Part shown: positions 43,960 to 55,176 of the stretch, piece after piece
How the letters are laid out: each line of letters begins with the position of its first letter
Numbering within the stretch: the stretch's first letter is position 1
Source: Oidiodendron maius Zn
Taxonomy: Eukaryota; Ascomycota; Leotiomycetes; Myxotrichaceae
Reading direction: 5' to 3'
Assembly (NCBI GenBank): GCA_000827325.1
Contig: KN832887.1
Location: 868,001-932,000, forward strand
DNA length: 64,000 bases
The notes under the pieces: model-generated
Seen by the model: the letters and a program-made list of their open reading frames with translations, nothing else
The model's database searches: none
What the model was told of the DNA's origin: nothing
Program-made: the position numbers and the translations under genes

Positions 43960-45129
43960 TCACCACTCGTTTAATGGCACAAACCCACACTTGGCAAGAT
44001 ACCGAGCCACTTCCTTCGTAGTAGTATCCCAAAATGCACCAACCTGCTCCTTATCTTTCGACACTACATGCGGCTCCTTAGCTTCCTTCGAGTCGAGATA
44101 CTTTCCTTTGTACAAATCCGGTCTCATAGAAACGTCCCTGGCCGTTGCGGCAAAGAGGGAAGTGTGTGAGCCTTTGTTCGGACTCACCATCATTTTACGT
44201 ATAGTAGGTTGCATCTCGGGAGAGAAGAAGCCGACCGACCCCTCGGTTTCCACCATCCCGGGATTCACTGAGGTCGAGATCATAGGCAAGCCGAAGTGGT
44301 CAAGACGAGACTGTAGCTCCTGTGCAAATAGGACGTTCGCTAGCTTAGCCATGCAATAGTGCAGAACATCGGCACTAAACATCTGCTTCTGGCTGACATA
44401 CTCCTCTGGCTCGTACGGAAGCTTCCCGTAGAGGAAACCTGGGTCCGTGAAGTCAAATGGGTAGTCTGCCGGCAGGAACTTGGAGTGGACATCTGAGCTT
44501 AGGGTGACAATACGCACGTCTGCGTTCTCATCGGAGGCAGCGTTCTTTAACAGGGGCAAAAGGCGGTTAGTGAGAACAAAGTGGCCAATATGGCTGTGGA
44601 CATATCAGCATGCAACATGAGAGTCTGATATCGAGACAAGTACCAGACCCCCATAGTCATTTCCCACCCAGCGGCAGCTATCTCTGTCTCTTTTGTTGCC
44701 ATTCCCGCATTATTGACTAGTATCTATTGTGAGTAAACATTTATTAACAGTACGATGTTACTAGTAAGTACCTAGTATATCCAGCTTTTGCTCTTTCTTT
44801 GCTAGCTCCTCTGCTGCTTGGATAATGCTGTTAAGGTCACTGAGGTCTAGCCGCAGCCATACAAGCTTGTCTGCAGAAAGTCCGTGATTATCGGACAAGA
44901 GCGATTCTTTCGCCTTCGTAGCTTTTGCCTCAGATCTCGCGGTGAAGTATACTTTCGCACCGTGGAGCGCCAGATGCTTGACTGTACTAAGTCCTATTCC
45001 AGCGCTGGGTCTTCCAGTGAGCAGGATTGCAGAGACAAGGGTCATAGCTTCCACTTACTTGCCACCTGTGACGAGTGCGACTTTCCCAATCAAGTCCGGA
45101 ATTTGCTGAGGATCCCAATTTGCCGACAT
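43960..45129 (-). CDS. short-chain dehydrogenase/reductase (retinol dehydrogenase-like)
   Basis: Four exons: 45059-45129, 44772-45004, 44644-44716 and 43960-44593. The introns are 50-55 nt. The product is 336 residues. The first splice makes the cofactor motif VTGGNAGIGLSTVKHLA. The second makes LDILVNNAGMA (NNAG motif) and the third MTMGVCHIGHFVLTNRLLPLL. The catalytic block is VTLSSDVHSKF with Ser, then YCMAKLA with the YxxxK pair. The Arg in TARSEAK after strand 2 points to NADP(H). This layout fits the large fungal group of RDH/WWOX-like SDRs. Substrate unknown. It is isolated, with no pathway neighbour. Confidence 0.88.
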
Positions 45130-48100
45130 AGTTATTAATTGGCCGTGGTTGCGGTTGGATGAATGATATGATGTCTAGTTTATGTTGATACGTTTAGTAT
45201 GGGCTTGGGTTCGGCAAGAACTATATATAGCATTCAGTTGGTTGACAAATCTACAACGGTCAGCAATATTCGGAGCAACTGCACAGTAGTTATATAGTAA
45301 TTATTAATTGCTGGCGTCGCTTTCCCTGACCGCGTAATTGCGGTAAGGCCCTGGTGCTGGATCTTCGCCAAAGAGTATCCTGTGGTTACGATTTAAGGTG
45401 TCTTACTAATTACGAGAGGATAGGCCTATACTTCTAGCTCTCCCTTTTACACCATGGCTCAAAGGTTAGTAGCATCAGTGGGTCTAGTTTACGATCGTAA
45501 CTGCATGACCATTTCCTACTTTTGTGCACTTGCAGCAATAACGCTTACATATCGTTTTGTATTTGTAAGTTGCCAGCTGATGATGCTGCCTCCCTACCCT
45601 GCCCTGTAGGATTATATCCCTTGGATCAAATGGATGGTGTAGATCGTTCTCAGGCGTCTATAGTGGTGAGACATTGAGGTCGTGAACTGCAGCGCCACTC
45701 CGAAGATGCCGGCCGCGGCATTATGCAATGCACCAGCAAGGCGGCGCGAATCCACATACAGTGGGTGCATGGGTGACGGCCACTACACGAAATGACTCGA
45801 TGTGTCACAAGCCAAGCGAAACCGGAATTGGCGGACTTTGTTAGACTTATTGATATTTAAGAGTTTTCATTGCTAGTTCAACAAAGCAGCATGTTAACGG
45901 TCTAGAGCGGTTATTTCCTGTACCCCTAATGCGAATAGATTATTTATTTAGTATTAACTTTGACTTTAATATGATAGCAATATTCAAGATCCATTCGACC
46001 CAGTGAAACAAAGCAACCACGTAAGCCAGCTTAAAATGACAGATGCACAACATATCTTCAGGTGTGATGAGTACCAATTCGTCCACTAGTAGTTATAGGC
46101 TCCAAAGATTTATATCTGGAGCGAACGAAGTCTATTATCTATTTATTAATAACCGTTAGAGCCAAAGGCCCAAAGATCCTTTCTGGGCTCAACTCGTCAT
46201 AAAAAAGTCATCACAGATCGAGAGCAATGTTTACTTGAGGAATGGTGGGAGAAACGTAGATTACTTCCCCTTCGGTCTTCGAGCTTCAAACTTATTGCAG
46301 AATTAGTCAAGAGCACAACAGTGCGCGTGGCTCTTAAGCACTGAACTTCAATTGTTCCCCGCGCCAAGGAAACTCGACACGAAGACGCTTTGACCATTAG
46401 CAACAACGAGGAAAGACGACACGAGAGCTAAGGACGACAAGATTATCAGCTTTCCATAGCTATCCGGTGTCTTTCACATCGGCCAAAGTCCTTAACTGGC
46501 ACCCCCTAATGCCCCATTCCTATTACTCCTTTATCTACTGCAGTTCCCCCAATTCACCTCGTCACTATCTTCCGCTGCATTCACGCTTTTCTGCTAAAAT
46601 ATTTCTCATTAGGCGTGGTCGTTCTCCAAATTCCTTATAGTCATCGAACCTACTTATGTTCATGCGACAGACAATGGATCGTCATACTAAGTCCTCTATT
46701 CGTCGCCACTTAATTTGTAGCAACTACTGGTGCCATCTATATGTTCTCCCGGTCGGCTCACTGTACCCTTTAAGCTCCAAAAACGCACGTACCTTCTCCT
46801 ATATTCCAGGGGAGAACAGTGCTTCGCAATTCAACCCGTAGACCCGATCATTCTTCGAAATAAATTAAAATTAAAATAAATGGGGGTTCATTTTCGCAGT
46901 ACTTTTTTCTTTTTCATGCGCCATCTTTTAAAGTGGAGCGAATATTGTATGCCCTTTAGCCTGTCGGCTGTAATTGCCTTACAATATTCATTGTTACACG
47001 AGCCTGTGGCTACTGCTGATAAAGATACTAGAAATGCACCAGCAGTGAGATCCAGTCCGATCGCCTCCTGGCATCTCGACTTCTTCTAGTTTCATCACAG
47101 CCGCAATTATTGATGCCAGCTTCGAATCCTAGATACCATCTCTCCGCGGCCCTGTCTTAAGGAGCGAAATTACAATACGGCGAATAATGCAACGAATCCC
47201 AACCTAATAGAGTACCTCACAAAGCGATAGTAAAACCGAAAATAGAGAGATAGCATGTCTAACTTATAGTGTTGCGTGTTCGTCACGTAAGTAATTGTTC
47301 TGCCAGAGCGACAATGCGCTCGAATTTTGATTGGTATTGGTCATAAGTTAATCGACCTTCGCATTACTGAGATCAACACACAGAAACACGTTGATATCTA
47401 TAACTAAGGTGCATACTAGCAACAACTCTTCTGTGTCAGCGTACTGAAAATTATACGACTGTTGTTTGATGGACCACCAAAGGCTAGATATGTATTCTGC
47501 TGGGGGGGATTTCTTTGAAGCTCTACTAGGCTTTGATATTACACATTGACGACTTTTAGAACATGACGCTACATAGGGTGATAAAGTTGTAGCAATTGCG
47601 GATACAATAATAGTGCGCCGGAGTCCACGGTGAGGGAATAACAGGGAGGGTTGAGAAAAGGAGGCGGGGGGAGAAGATACAGATGTGATGGGAGGCGGTC
47701 GTGTCATTTCCAATTTTTCTGCGTCCTTGCAGTATGATTGATGCTTTCAGCCTCCATTCCCAACACATGTGTGCTTCGTGAGTTCGGATCATAGATTGTA
47801 TGCCAGTCAGTGTTGCTAGGATTATCCTCATATTCCTGTGTGATACGTTGGAAGGGTACAGGGGCAGAGATAGCCTCATGGCGAGGAGTTGAGACTAGAG
47901 TTGGCAAGAGCGTTGGATGTGCGGCTTCCTGAAAGGCTGTCACGACCACATGAGAAGCAGTTGGTTATCTTGGTAGCACTGGATTGTGCCACCAGCACAA
48001 CCACCAGAAAATTCGGAAGTAAAGAGGGATGAGCAGGAGGGACAGTACACACCCCAAGGTGGGTCTACTAATGTAATGTGCGTACCGTAAACTATGACTA

Positions 48101-48392
48101 TGGCATCATGATGTACGTGAGCGGTTGTCCAGTCGTGAGTCTAACAAGGACTTTTCATACCCACTCCAGCAGATCCTTCTAGCGCAATGTGTTTCGCGTG
48201 GAGAATAATAAAATAGAGACCCACTCCCCACCCCCTTTCTCTTTCTTTTCTGTTTCAGCCCCTATTATATATCGCTTGCCATCCTTACTCGTCGTGATTT
48301 CCGGTGGCGTCTGGGCTCTCTTCCAGCTTGGATATATTCAAACGGCTTGCTCTAGAGTCCACTGGCCTACCAATCTGGTTGCCCAACTCTCC
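45130..48392. other. 3.3-kb gene-poor stretch
   Basis: No gene could be supported. There is a TATATATAG word near 45223 upstream of the SDR gene. A possible small spliced start at 45454 leads only to a short frame. Minus-strand frames at 47348-47713 and 47704-47949 are open but one starts at a GTG and no splice joins them convincingly. AT-rich patches lie near 45930-45980 and 46855-46885. Confidence 0.4.
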
Positions 48393-49274
48393 ATGTCCTC
48401 GCTCGCGCAACTTAGCTTCTGGCTCGCGACTTTTGCTGGCGTGTCTGCGACAGGCTCTTTCATCCAGCCTCCCCAACCCGGGCCCACTGGGGATTTCAGC
48501 AATGACCCGACCTATAAGATAGGGTCAATCATGAGTGTAGAATGGGAGTCAAACCTCACCTCTATGGACCTCCGTCTGTTCCAGCAGTATCCATTACCGG
48601 ATGGCGTATGGACATATACAGATCTGGAACGTAAGCAACGCCCCTGACTCTTTCCAATTCACAATTTCAATTTTGTTGTGAATGAAGCTAACTGAGATAT
48701 AGTCGCCATACAGGACGAGAGGGCTAACTGGACTGTGAGCCTCGACGGCCTTATTTCTGATATCCCAAACGGCCAAGATGCGGTCTTATTTTTTGTAGTT
48801 TCGAAGGCCGGATCGCCTAATTGGGATTCGGACTCCCACTACTTCAATGTCAGCGTACCTCAGACTACGACAACAATACCAGCGAGCGAAACGACGACCA
48901 TGATGTCGAGCACCTCGAGTCCGCTTAAGACATCTGCAACGCAACAATCCACACCCACATCCACATCAAGTCCAGCAGCGACGTCGGCACCGCATGTGGC
49001 ATCCCACGGGCTATCTAATGGAGCAATTGCTGGCATAGCTGTTGCGGTGACAATCGTTAGCATCTTGGTGATTGGCGGGTTGGTATTCCTAGCTTGGAAG
49101 CATTTCCAGAAAAATAGAGACCAAAAGGAACCAGGAGCCGAATTGCCAGGCACAAAAATGGATAAGATAGATACGGTGCCTGCAGAAGGGCTTTACGAGG
49201 TACCTGCAGAGAATCAACATTGTACTCACGAGATGCCTACACAACCTCAAGAAAGGATCCACGAGGCACCTTGA
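48393..49274 (+). CDS. secreted/single-pass membrane protein with Ser/Thr-rich stalk
   Basis: Two exons, 48393-48630 and 48703-49274, with a 72-nt intron. The join gives TYTDLELAIQDERANWTVSL. The product is 269 residues. The start at 48393 (MSSLAQLSFWLATFAGVSAT) gives a signal peptide. A lumenal domain of about 110 residues follows, with sugar-site motifs NLT, NWT and NVS. Next comes a Ser/Thr-rich stretch (from about QTTTTIPASETTTMMSS to TSAP), a single hydrophobic span (GAIAGIAVAVTIVSILVIGGLVFLAW) written here in parts, and a charged cytosolic tail KHFQKNRDQK. This is the architecture of fungal cell-wall stress-sensor-like and related unknown membrane proteins. No WSC Cys pattern is present. 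Function unknown. Confidence 0.75.
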
Positions 49275-49926
49275 ACAGAGCCAGGACGGATCCGAGGAGT
49301 CCAGGGACGGCCAAGATGAAGTAGGAGTGAGAATTCATGGACTTATTTTTCGTGTATTATAACTGAAACCACCGTTCCGCATCGTGGTGAAAACTCCCGA
49401 GACAATCGAATTAACTCCAATAACCTCTCCCTCCTCTCCTGTTGTTCAAATCGATTGTCCGAGGCCATACACAAGGTTTCACTGATACGGTGCATATTAC
49501 TCAACCGCACTTCTGCCCGCTTCATCCTCTCCGACACCGCATTGATGTGCTTCCATCTTGCTGCTTAAGTCTTTGCGGCGAAGGTCTACTCCGAGTCATT
49601 ACACCGACTAGCTACAACATCTCGCGAGGCCCCACTCATGGTAATTCTGCGTTGACAGATATTCCATATGATTATGCTCATTCGGTTCAGGTCTCGACTG
49701 GGGCTACAAATAATTTTGAATCCAAGTCTGCTACACTTCAACGTTATCATGTCTATCGGTGTATGCAATATCTGTTTGAATGCAGCTTCACTCGTGGCCG
49801 AGAGCAACGAAATATATTACCAAGAGAAATCAACAGTGCCAATTTCACTCTACAGAACGGTCTGTGACTCTCAACAGAACGTGTGTGAACAGACGACAAC
49901 GCGACCTACGTAACTGTCAAGGTACC

Positions 49927-49947
49927 AACCTGATCAATGATCAGGTT
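49927..49947. repeat. perfect 10-bp-arm hairpin
   Basis: AACCTGATCA and TGATCAGGTT are exact inverted copies separated by a single A. It is a strong palindrome in a gene-free area. Purpose unknown; it could be a regulatory site, a cruciform or a footprint of an excised element. Confidence 0.8.
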
Positions 49948-50064
49948 GCAATATAATGCAAATTGTATAGATAATACGTATGCGCATATGATTCTGTGCA
50001 CATCCACCATGCTACAATAATTGTCTCAAAACTGATATCTAATTCATACAAGATCCATCATTAT

Positions 50065-50090
50065 TAGTAATGTCAGTAATGTCAGTAATG
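50065..50090. repeat. short tandem repeat, three AGTAATG units
   Basis: Three near-identical 9-bp units (AGTAATGTC, AGTAATGTC, AGTAATGA). A related arrangement with CATCATTA upstream and CAGTAATGAAG recurs at 60538-60568 near the acetolactate synthase gene. Confidence 0.6.
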
Positions 50091-52368
50091 AAGGAGTCCG
50101 TTACCTAATTCTAACCATACTAATGGGTAGAGTTACTTTTCATTATCTCTTTAGTAGCATAACGACTCTTATCGTGCACGGAATACGAGAAATATACAAC
50201 GATGAATACCGGATTACTCAGAAATGTGACTGAACATAAGAACAGTGCTTTAAGTGGGCTTCTCGAAGGCGATAAAATTCTATCTTCATTGATGGAGTCG
50301 CTTCAATTCTTGAAGCTAACCTGAAGCTGACTCTGATTGAAGCTGAAGAGTGGGTATTGGTATGTTAAGTCAAATATCTAGCTGATTGAGTAGTTTGTCG
50401 ACATGTCGACCGAAACTGCCATGTACTTAGCAGTGACGAAGATGTCGGTCTTAATAGTGCTAGCAGCAGAGACACCATCTTGATAAGAGTTGTGGGACGC
50501 TATAAGAGCGTGAGCACGAGTGGTCAGAAGCACGCAACTGACACTCTCCAATATTAATATCTGATACAACATCCACGCTATCTGGAACAGTCAATATAAC
50601 ACCACAAAATGTCTGCTAGTTGCCCTACGTACTAAAGGCGATGAAGTGTGAGACATTGAGGACGCTTTTAGTCACCTGATAGAGGGGACAAGCTTTGGCA
50701 ATCTACACCTCCCGGGAGGGAAATGGGGACAAATATTACAGCCGTGATGTCCGAAGGCGTGATAGATGTCATATCTGTGCCAAAACCAAGCCAGCATTGA
50801 GGAATAAAAGGAGCATCCGAGCCAGACCTGTTGGACCAGAGTTTGAAGTGCTAGGCATAAGGGGGCTTTCGCAGCAAAATCTGTTTTGGTGGTGTTACCT
50901 TTCGATGAAAATTGATATATGTTGGGGGTTGTATATAGGACGCATTCTTCAGATGGTAAGAATGGGCCTGCTATCAATACGGTCTCTATACACTTTGGAT
51001 TCGGAGAATCGAGGTGCTTCCTGCTCAGTTCCTCAGCATCTGTGGAGACGACTGGCCGAGCTACCCGTCGCTTTCTATCAGCCACCATATGAGCAAAGTC
51101 GTGAAGGAGAAGGTGATCGTTTCGTAATAATTTAGTGCCATTACAAAGAGAGCCATCAATGGAGGACGCGGACCGGGGTTATTCCTTTGTGCTACGGGTC
51201 ACCGGACGACTTGTCTCTAGTTCGCAGCTGAGAGCAGACAAATCGACTGCGAGCCAGGTCCGAGGCCTGCGACCATTAGCAGCCCCATTATAGCGATATG
51301 ACCATTAATAGGAGGTTTCATGGCTCATGGTCTTCTGCTACGAGTGGAAGGCAATAAGACTAGACATTTGATATCAGGAAATGTTTATTACATTCTACTC
51401 TACATGGGGTAGTTTATAGAGGCATACTGAATATTGAATATCTTGACTAGTATATCGACCTTACTATACGAGAGTACGCCACATGTCTGAGCTGAATTTA
51501 CAGAGTATAGACAGGGTCTATTATCCGGTGAGATATATATTAAGTTAAGCAATTAGTAACAGACTTGGTAAGCGACCTTCGCATGCAAGTAAGACGCCCA
51601 CCTGACGTTACCGTACAATTTACTCGGTTAGCCCTGTGTTGGTGGCTGGCTGCAGGCGCTAAAAGAGTAAGGAATAAATCAATCAATCAATCATAGTGGC
51701 TGGCTGGCTGAGACCCTCCGTTGTACCACCCTGCATATAGTTTAGCGAAGTTTGCCTGCACGGCCGTTGAACTGTAGCATCAACTTATAATAGACGCAAC
51801 GTAGCTTCATAAGTGTAATTAATGAAGAAGCTCTTACGAGAAAGGGGAGCTGAGTCGCGCTGACATTGGCTCTCTCGGGGTTCCAGATACCTAGAAAATT
51901 ACGCCACTATATGCCTACATGCGATTCGAGCGTCCGAAGCCCAAGCTGCACAGCAGTGATTATTGGCTCTAAGCGCCAAATCTCCGCATCCCACAGGTTA
52001 AAGCTACGCAGGCGGAGTTGTTTTACATGGGTCGTTCTGTCCTGCCAGCTGGAGTCAGTAGCAATGGCTTGCTGATATTAATTGATGTTTGTGCTCAGAC
52101 TCCAATATCCACGAATCACTATATAGCTCAGTCATACTCAATATCACATGCCTGGCCAGGTTGTGCAGCGCCCAGTCATATAGGAGTGAAGTGGCGTGGG
52201 CGAAGGATTATAATTATCACTTTTATATTTTTGGAGGCTTATCAGCTGCAGCTGAACAGCAGTTGATATACTGCAGATATAATACATGGTATATTATATT
52301 CTTACGCTATCACTGATTTAGCTGCTCCCCAGCTGTACTTTTACGTCTTCTGAACTGACCTTTCTCGA

Positions 52369-52376
52369 TATAAATA
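52369..52376 (+). promoter_or_regulatory. TATA box of the crystallin/aerolysin-like gene
   Basis: TATAAATA followed by a CT-rich leader (CACTCCCTTTCCTTCTGAC) before the ATG at 52488, a typical strong fungal core promoter. Confidence 0.5.
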
Positions 52377-52487
52377 TGTAGCTCTTCACTCCCTTTCCTT
52401 CTGACTATAGTTTTTTCAAATCAGTCTTCTTTCTCGAAAGCGCCACGAAACATCCCTTCTGTCTTACCAGTCAAAGAATATTTCAAA

Positions 52488-53777
52488 ATGACGAATATTA
52501 CTCCTGCTACCCAAGTCAACCTCCTCACCAAGCTGCCCGCGCCCTCCGGTGCAATCCCGCAGCTCTCCAGCGGCATTGTATCACTGTTTCAAGATGAAAA
52601 CTGGACTAGTCAGAGACTCGACCTTAATATCAATGATTACGCGCCCAACCAGCGCCAGACGATCCCAAATTTCATGACCGATCAAGCCACTTACATTGCT
52701 TTTAACCTGCCAATCGGCACGGTGATGACTTTGATGGATAATATAGTACCGGTCCCTTCCGGAGGGAACGTAGCCGACCTTAGTGGTTGCGGTCGCTCCG
52801 TAGACCTAGTTGGCACTGGCCAGACGGAGGCAGTCAACCTAATGGCTGACAACGAAAACGACTGCATCTCTTCTTTCTTTTGGCGAACAGTCGACCTCGA
52901 CATCGGCGCCATCGAGGTATTCGGTGATATAAACTTCGGCGGTAATCGTTCGACAATTTTCCTAAGCGAGTGGAATTCCGGAACAATCTATTCGATTACC
53001 AGCTGGTGGCTACAGGACCAGATCTCCTCGATCCGCTGGAGGACACTGAATGATCGACAGACAGCTGTGATGTTCGACAACCAAGACGGAACAGGTAACC
53101 AATACAATAATATCAAGGGCTGGGGCAGCACCAAGGAAATCTCTAACCTGGCTGATATCAGCTTCAATGACGCGATATCTGCATTCCGCTGGGAGAGCAT
53201 CGTCCCTGTTAAGGAAATCATCGCACCGTTCAACATTATCGCAAGCAGCGGTACAGGCTCGTCCGGCCTCTCCTCCGTGGTAAATGGTACCAATAATAGC
53301 TCGGTGGAGCAGCCTGTTACCGTGAGTATCAATAACGAGACTGCACAGACAGTGACTCTTGAGACCATGGACCAAACTGTAACAGGCTTCACTTACACAG
53401 TAACCGCGGAGGAGACTGTAGGCATTGACGGCGACGAGGAAAAGACAACATGGTCAGTGGGACTCAACTTTACCTATACGCAGAGCACCACCAAGACAAC
53501 CAGCGAGACGCAGACAATCGCGCTAAATATCTCGCAAACTATCAACGCACCGCCCATGACCAACTACACGGCGACGTTGCTGGTGAGCATCGGGCAGCTC
53601 CCCCCCACGGTATATAGTACCTCCGCGCAACGCTGGTACACGGACCCCGTGGCCGGCTCTCAGCAGGATCCCACAAATAACAATTGGTATAAGCGTATCG
53701 AGCCTGTAACGGTCAGTATGAGTGGCAGCCTCGCAAGTAACGCGACGGTGAATATCAACGCGACGCCGCTTTCGTAG
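52488..53777 (+). CDS. beta/gamma-crystallin plus aerolysin-like (ETX/MTX2 type) protein
   Basis: A single exon of 429 residues, apparently whole, with ATG at 52488. The N-terminal 240 residues contain Greek-key motifs of crystallin type: GIVSLFQDENWTSQRLDL near 29-46, AIEVFGDINFGGNRSTIFL at about 141-159 ending SWWLQDQISSIRW, and AVMFDNQDGTGNQYNNIKGW at about 193-212 ending NDAISAFRW. After a Gly/Ser/Asn-rich linker (about 250-272), residues 275-429 are Thr/Ser-rich alternating strands (QPVTVSINNETAQTVTLE, TWSVGLNFTYTQSTT, QTIALNISQTINAPP), as in the pore-forming half of aerolysin-fold proteins. No signal peptide is seen, so it is cytosolic or exported unconventionally. Such proteins act in defence or stress in several eukaryotes. 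This assignment rests on strand pattern and needs structure prediction. Confidence 0.75.
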   Translation: MTNITPATQVNLLTKLPAPSGAIPQLSSGIVSLFQDENWTSQRLDLNINDYAPNQRQTIPNFMTDQATYIAFNLPIGTVMTLMDNIVPVPSGGNVADLSGCGRSVDLVGTGQTEAVNLMADNENDCISSFFWRTVDLDIGAIEVFGDINFGGNRSTIFLSEWNSGTIYSITSWWLQDQISSIRWRTLNDRQTAVMFDNQDGTGNQYNNIKGWGSTKEISNLADISFNDAISAFRWESIVPVKEIIAPFNIIASSGTGSSGLSSVVNGTNNSSVEQPVTVSINNETAQTVTLETMDQTVTGFTYTVTAEETVGIDGDEEKTTWSVGLNFTYTQSTTKTTSETQTIALNISQTINAPPMTNYTATLLVSIGQLPPTVYSTSAQRWYTDPVAGSQQDPTNNNWYKRIEPVTVSMSGSLASNATVNINATPLS

Positions 53778-54106
53778 CACTGGGCTAGCTTAATTGCCGT
53801 GCGGTCAGGCGGGCTATATTAAGTCTATATGATGAATTAAGATCTATTATGAGAAAGATAGTTTTCAATTGCAATTCCATAAATATAATGATTCGTAATT
53901 TATATGTCATTAGAAGGAGGGCTTAATTATAACATCAGCAGACGTACAGTACTTGACCATAATAATACGCGATTTCAGCGCACTACACAAAATGCCCCTA
54001 TATATAACGATATATATTTATATGTAACTACTTAACTACATCCATGATTTAAATGGAACCGTGGAAATCACCCTATTAGATATATATAAAATGGTCCCCT
54101 AAATTA
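53778..54106. other. AT-rich gap before the large TIR element
   Basis: 3' flank of the crystallin/aerolysin-like gene, strongly AT-rich, ending at the TA target duplication of the element. Confidence 0.5.
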
Positions 54107-54840
54107 ACGTCCATCCTTCCGTAGCGAGAAACCCTCCGTGCCGAGAAAAATAATAGGTACTTTGACTTCAAGCAATTCGAACTTTGCACGCACATCGTTA
54201 CCTGTAATTAATTTATATTAGTCGTGTTTCGTAGCTACTCCTAAACACTCCAAACCACTTATACAAGAAAATTGCGTTTGTATCGTCGCGTTTACGTTTG
54301 ATTTGCAGGACGTCTATCTTTATAGTAAGACAAGGATTATTTACTACAGTTCCATTATCAAGCTCTTATTACTCCTAATACTTCTAGGAAGGTCTTCATC
54401 AAGCTGCTAAGGCCTCACACCTATATAGGAAATTGTTATTAGCCTTGTGGCTGCAGTGGCGCGCAAATTCATACATGATCGCCACGCGGATCTATACCTC
54501 GGATGAAGGTGAGTGACGATTTTAGTTAGTGCGAAACAACCCCGCAATATTTACAGCGTAATTTCAATTATGAAGCCTTAGGCATTAAGGGCAACTGTGG
54601 CTGGAGAATACTGTTTGGTGCCTGGTGCGCCACATCCAGCTTAGTAATAACTTCAATTCCTGCTAACTTAGTGCTGGCGCAGTTGGTCCAGGCACAAAAA
54701 TCGCAAACACTATCCCCTGCCGATGCTCTTCCCGCGCCTTGCGACACAAATAAGCGCTGTTCATGTTCAGCACTTAGAATGGTTGAAGAACCATCTGGAA
54801 TTAGCGTATCCGTCGCTCGTCAACGCATCAAAAATCATAC

Positions 54841-55176
54841 ATGCTCAGGGTCTTCCTCCCCCGGGACGAGGATGAGGAAGAGGAGGCCGAGACCCCAAGT
54901 GCTCATCAAACGCCGCCCGATTCGGAGAAGAGTACCATCAGCATCTACGAGGAAGGTTCAGGTCCAGACTCGGAGAATCCAAAATTTTCCAAAGAGATAC
55001 TGGAGGTTGCGCGCAAAGTTTACGACGAGAACCGAATGTACGTCTCAGTAGGGCAGGGAATGAAGAATAACTGCCGTCGCAATGGACTACTCCTCAAGAA
55101 GTTCGCCGACGAAAGTGGCAGAGTCCGTATGCACGGCTCCAGGAATTACTATCGAGAGTACGATATCCCCCCCTAA
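54841..55176 (+). CDS. small acidic/basic protein overlapping the HET start
   Basis: A 111-residue frame with an acidic opening (LPRDEDEEEEAE) and a helical second half (FSKEILEVARKVYDENRM, then NGLLLKKFADESG). It overlaps the first 95 bases of HET gene 3 in another frame. Amino acid composition looks coding in its middle part. It could be an upstream ORF, a separate small gene, or an earlier 5' exon region of the HET gene. Family unknown. Confidence 0.35.
   Translation: MLRVFLPRDEDEEEEAETPSAHQTPPDSEKSTISIYEEGSGPDSENPKFSKEILEVARKVYDENRMYVSVGQGMKNNCRRNGLLLKKFADESGRVRMHGSRNYYREYDIPP

Larger units (their letters stand above)
49275..52487. other. 3.2-kb gene-poor stretch
   Basis: No gene is supported with confidence. 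A minus-strand frame from about 49567 to 49343 encodes a charged helical peptide (SERMKRAEVRLSNMHRISE, then RFEQQERRERLLELIRLSR) that looks protein-like but has no start or family. Frames at 50672-51135 on both strands lack features. Short AATC and GGCT microsatellites lie near 51680-51710. A TATAAATA box is at 52369-52376, about 110 bp before the next gene. Confidence 0.4.

Noticed and set aside
47348-47949. Possible two-exon gene on the minus strand
   Set aside because: One frame starts at a GTG with a stop just upstream, and no splice joins the two frames into recognisable protein.
50672-51135. Overlapping frames of about 140 codons on both strands
   Set aside because: Neither shows family motifs or a sensible gene context; mutual shadows.
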